From contig JAGHZU010000007.1 in NCBI GenBank assembly GCA_017745235.1, positions 62,001-126,000 of the forward strand: a stretch of DNA of 64,000 nt, written 5' to 3'. Positions 61,241 through 64,000 of this stretch are shown here, one piece after another (within the stretch, counting starts at the first letter, position 1; the number at the start of each line of letters is the position of its first letter). The DNA comes from Caulobacter sp. (GTDB taxonomy: Bacteria; Pseudomonadota; Alphaproteobacteria; Caulobacterales; Caulobacteraceae). The position numbers were made by a program, and so were the translations under genes. The notes under the pieces were generated by a model. The model was given only the letters and a program-made list of their open reading frames with translations. It made no database searches and was not told the origin of the DNA.

Positions 61241-61471
61241 GACAACTCCTTCAGTCCGCGACGCGAGCGCCAGCCGACTTCTCCCCCGAAGGGACCGACT
61301 ATTACCGAGGTCAGCCCATAGGTCCACGGACGATATTTGGCCACACCCGACAACCCTAGGCTTCAGGAAGTCGCCCAAACGGCTGGAAGATGATCGAAAA
61401 GACCGAAATCACCGTTGCGAGATGCACGGATGCGTTGTCGCCCCAGGCCGGCCGGGCGACGCGGAAACGTC
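61241..61471. other. 231-bp intergenic region between DUF3429 and podJ genes
   Basis: No gene is evident. It must contain the DUF3429 promoter and the podJ 3' end. A short C/T-rich tract (61277-61297) faintly resembles the dispersed CTTCTCCC palindromes, but no clean hairpin or terminator could be fixed by eye. Confidence 0.3.
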
Positions 61472-64000
61472 CTATCGCGTATAGACCGACAGGCGGCTGA
61501 GGGTCTCGCCATCGACCGCGCCGGTGGTCGGCAGGTTCTGGTCCCGCTGATAAGCCTGAATCGCCATTCGCAGGGCGGGCGACGAAGCTCCGTCCTGGGG
61601 ACCTTGATAATAACCCAGCTTGGACAGGGCGCGCTGCGCCGTGGCCAAGCCCGAACTGGTGTCGGTCGACGCCGTCTGGACGGGCGCCGGAACCGCCTGG
61701 GCGCGGAAGGTATAGGCCGAACGTTCGGCGATCCGCTGGCTTTCGGCGGTGAGTTGGCCGCGCAAGGCCGTGGCGCGGGCGCGGGCCCCGCTGTCGCCGG
61801 ACTTAGTGGCGATCAGGTACCACTTGTAGGCCTCGGCCGAGTTCTGGCTGACGCCGAAGCCGCCTTCGTACAGTTGAGCCAGGTTGAACTGGCTGTCGAC
61901 CAGGCCCAGGTCCGCGGCCTTGCGGAACCAGCTGGCGGCCTTGGTCGAGTTCTTTTCGCCGCCCTCGCCCTTGAAGTAGTAGAGGGCTAGGTTGTGCATC
62001 GCGCCGGCTTCGCCGGCGGCGGCGGCGCGTTCCGTCCAGCGACGAGCTTCGCCCATATCCTTCTTCACGCCGCCTTCGCCCACCTCGTACAGCTTGGCGA
62101 GGTAGAACTGGGCGCGGGGCAGGCCGAGGTTGGCGGCCTTGCGCATGGATTCCAGGCCCGTGCGGTCCTTGGCTTCGATGCGGCGCTTGCCGTCCTCGTA
62201 CAGCGCCTGGGCGTTCTCCGCCGGTGCGACGGGCGTCTGGGCGGCCGCAGCCTGGGCGGCGGTCAGTTGGACATCGCCGGCCACCTGGGGGCCCAGGGCG
62301 ACGGCGGCGCGCGGGGCGCCCGGGGTCGTGTCAGCTTCGGCCGAACGGACCTCGCCAGTCGAGGCGCCGCGGGCGGTTCCTTCGGCCACGCGCTCGGGCA
62401 GCGCGCCCTTGCCCTGGGCCATGCTCATGATGACCCCGGCGGCGCCCACGCCCATGAAGGCCGCGGTGGCCGAGACCATCAGCGCGGTCTTCAGTGCGCC
62501 CTTCTTGGGCTTCTTGGCCGAGGCCTTGGCGCCGAAGCCGGCGAACAGCGAAGTGGCGGGCTTCTTGTCCTTGGCGACCTTCGGACCGGACTTGTCCTTG
62601 CCCTTGGCCTCGCCGGCGGCGGCGGCGGCGCGCGCGGCGGCGCGGGCCTGCTCGATGACCTCGCGGGTCGACAGCGGACGCGCGGGTTCGGCCGGCGATG
62701 GGGGCGCGGCAAAATCTGTGTCGTAGTCGGGCTCGGCCTCAAAGGCGACTTCCTGGGCGGCCGGTGCGATCTCGAAGCCATCCGCGGCCTCGAAATCTTC
62801 ATCATCGAAGCTGGGGGCCTCGGGCTCGCTGGCGGGGAAGGCCGGCGCCTCGAACACAGGCTCTTCGAACGCGACCGGCGCGGCGGTGCGGGCCGGCGCG
62901 GAAATCGGGGCCGGAGCCGGCGGGATGAAGGCGGCAGGCTGGTGGAAAACGTCCTCCGGAACCGCCTCTCCGCCAAAGGAATAGCGGTCGCCCTCGAACG
63001 GCGACGGCGAATGGCGCGGTGCGGGAGCCGGCGACGGGGCGGCCTGCTCGGCCATCCGGCGCTGGGCCTCGGCCAGGCGGCTGTCGATCTTCTCGCGCGC
63101 CTCGTCCAACAAGCGGGCCGTGCGTTCTTCGCTCTGGCGGATACGGTCCAGCAGTTCCTGCGAGCCGCGCTCTTGGCGCTGGTTCAGGCGATCGGTGACC
63201 CGCGCCACCTGGTCGCCCACGTCGTCGATGGCCAAAGCATTGCGGCGCTCTGCGTTGCTGATGCGCTCGGCCAGCTTTTCGGTGATGCGAGCGATCTCGG
63301 CGCCCAGTTTCTCCAGGGCCTGGGCCTGGACGCTGTCCGCCCGGTTCAGCTTCTGGTCGATGCTGGCGGCCACCTGCTCGATGGCGGCGGCGTTGCGGGC
63401 TTCGGAGGTCTGGACGCGGCGGTTCAGGGCGTCGGCCATGCCCACCACTTCGCGGCCCATCCGCTCGATCGCCTGGGCCGAGCGCTGCTCGGCGGCCTGC
63501 ACGTGGGCGGTCATCTCGCCCAGCTTGCGCTCCATGCGGTCGAAACGGCCGTCGGCGCTTTCGCGGAGCTTGGCGGCCATCTCCAGGCGCGAAGCTTCCA
63601 TGCGCTGGGTCAGGTTGCCGGCCAGGTCGTCCAGACGCTTTTGCACGCCCCCGGCAGGATCGGCGCTTTCGACGGCGCTCAGGCGTCCGTCGAGGGCCTG
63701 GAACGACGCGCCGAGCATCTGCAGGGCCTCCGTCGTACGGGCCTCGGCGGTTTCCAGGCGCTGGGTCAGGCGGGCCACGACCTCCTCGACCAGGGCCGAG
63801 GCGTCGCCGGCGCCCTGCCCGTCCAGTCGGGCTTCCAGGCTGGCGATGTGTTCGCGGGTGCGGGCCTCGCCCTCGTAGAGGTGGCCGGCGACCTTGCCCA
63901 GCGCGCCTTCCAGCGCGCGCAGCGCCTCGGCCGAGCGCGGACCAACGGCCTCGGCCTCCATTCGGCGCAGGCGCTCGGCGGCGCGGATCTGGTCGGTCTT
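61472..64000 (-). CDS. podJ: Polar organelle development protein PodJ (partial, N-terminus beyond right edge)
   Basis: The frame is open to base 64000 and gives 842 residues. The visible N-terminal part (about nt 63000-64000) is a long cytoplasmic coiled coil with heptad-like Ala/Glu/Arg/Leu repeats. A Pro-rich linker follows (nt 62650-63050), then one transmembrane helix (GALKTALMVSATAAFMGVGA, nt 62420-62500). The periplasmic part has about three Sel1 repeats (nt 61800-62130) and a C-terminal peptidoglycan-binding domain (LSKLGYYQGPQDGASSPALR). This order is that of Caulobacter PodJ (974 residues), which organises the new pole by localising PleC and pilus factors and is trimmed by PerP. About 130 N-terminal residues are missing. 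Confidence 0.93.
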   Translation of the reverse strand, partial: KTDQIRAAERLRRMEAEAVGPRSAEALRALEGALGKVAGHLYEGEARTREHIASLEARLDGQGAGDASALVEEVVARLTQRLETAEARTTEALQMLGASFQALDGRLSAVESADPAGGVQKRLDDLAGNLTQRMEASRLEMAAKLRESADGRFDRMERKLGEMTAHVQAAEQRSAQAIERMGREVVGMADALNRRVQTSEARNAAAIEQVAASIDQKLNRADSVQAQALEKLGAEIARITEKLAERISNAERRNALAIDDVGDQVARVTDRLNQRQERGSQELLDRIRQSEERTARLLDEAREKIDSRLAEAQRRMAEQAAPSPAPAPRHSPSPFEGDRYSFGGEAVPEDVFHQPAAFIPPAPAPISAPARTAAPVAFEEPVFEAPAFPASEPEAPSFDDEDFEAADGFEIAPAAQEVAFEAEPDYDTDFAAPPSPAEPARPLSTREVIEQARAAARAAAAAGEAKGKDKSGPKVAKDKKPATSLFAGFGAKASAKKPKKGALKTALMVSATAAFMGVGAAGVIMSMAQGKGALPERVAEGTARGASTGEVRSAEADTTPGAPRAAVALGPQVAGDVQLTAAQAAAAQTPVAPAENAQALYEDGKRRIEAKDRTGLESMRKAANLGLPRAQFYLAKLYEVGEGGVKKDMGEARRWTERAAAAGEAGAMHNLALYYFKGEGGEKNSTKAASWFRKAADLGLVDSQFNLAQLYEGGFGVSQNSAEAYKWYLIATKSGDSGARARATALRGQLTAESQRIAERSAYTFRAQAVPAPVQTASTDTSSGLATAQRALSKLGYYQGPQDGASSPALRMAIQAYQRDQNLPTTGAVDGETLSRLSVYTR

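Overview
The window is chromosomal DNA of a Caulobacter-type alphaproteobacterium. The evidence is the very high GC content, the PodJ polarity factor at the right edge, the large TonB-dependent receptors, the ftsE/ftsX and argH-lysA arrangements, and the frequent GTG/TTG starts in overlapping genes. I see no phage, insertion sequence, CRISPR array or integrase. This is mostly core chromosome with one carbohydrate-uptake island near the left end.

Layout. 1-4.8 kb: a TetR repressor (cut by the left edge) faces an Emr-type tripartite efflux operon (NodT lipoprotein, HlyD adaptor, DHA2 MFS pump) across a 19-bp perfect operator. 4.8-15.7 kb: a pectin/uronate island with two paralogous GntR (FadR-type) regulators, two TonB-dependent receptors, KduI, a GH105 unsaturated-glycuronyl hydrolase and a DUF4861 protein. 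Two GntR-type palindromes sit in the divergent region between receptor 2 and kduI. 15.7-22.7 kb: a minus-strand cobalamin operon, cobW-cobN-cobO-DUF1636-btuF-like, with overlapping genes and a cobalamin riboswitch in front, followed by tRNA-Leu(CAA). 22.9-36.5 kb: mixed housekeeping and small genes (MarR, DUF3606, DUF3297, YqaA/DedA, DsbB-like, COQ7, M1 peptidase, VanZ-like, HNH, GreA-like, TetR with a small membrane protein, GluQ, alpha/beta hydrolase, GNAT, cold-shock protein). 36.6-40.4 kb: a TlpA-like thioredoxin abuts argH, then an LptM-like lipoprotein and lysA. 40.4-45.5 kb: a phosphoribosyltransferase and a zinc-ribbon protein diverge from the coupled operon ftsE-ftsX-ydcF-plsC, with chaC beyond. 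45.5-49.7 kb: DUF2125, then chorismate mutase-hisC-tyrA (aromatic amino acids) and a small membrane protein. 49.7-53 kb: SMR transporter, EF-hand protein, RtcB RNA ligase, an HTH protein and a secreted protein. 53-60.3 kb: two DNA helicases (a DinG/XPD-like iron-sulfur helicase and an Lhr-like helicase followed by PdeM) share a 17-bp upstream element resembling the alphaproteobacterial SOS box. 61.5-64 kb: the C-terminal part of PodJ.

The most unusual observations are: a palindromic repeat element inserted in frame inside the Lhr-like helicase; the shared SOS-box-like element before both helicases; the GntR operators linking receptor 2 to kduI; a 36-residue membrane protein facing its probable TetR regulator over a perfect 19-bp palindrome; and back-to-back start codons (CATATG) of tlpA-like and argH. 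Several genes shorter than 60 codons are annotated because start, ribosome site and neighbours support them. I did not find an obvious new defence or mobile system.
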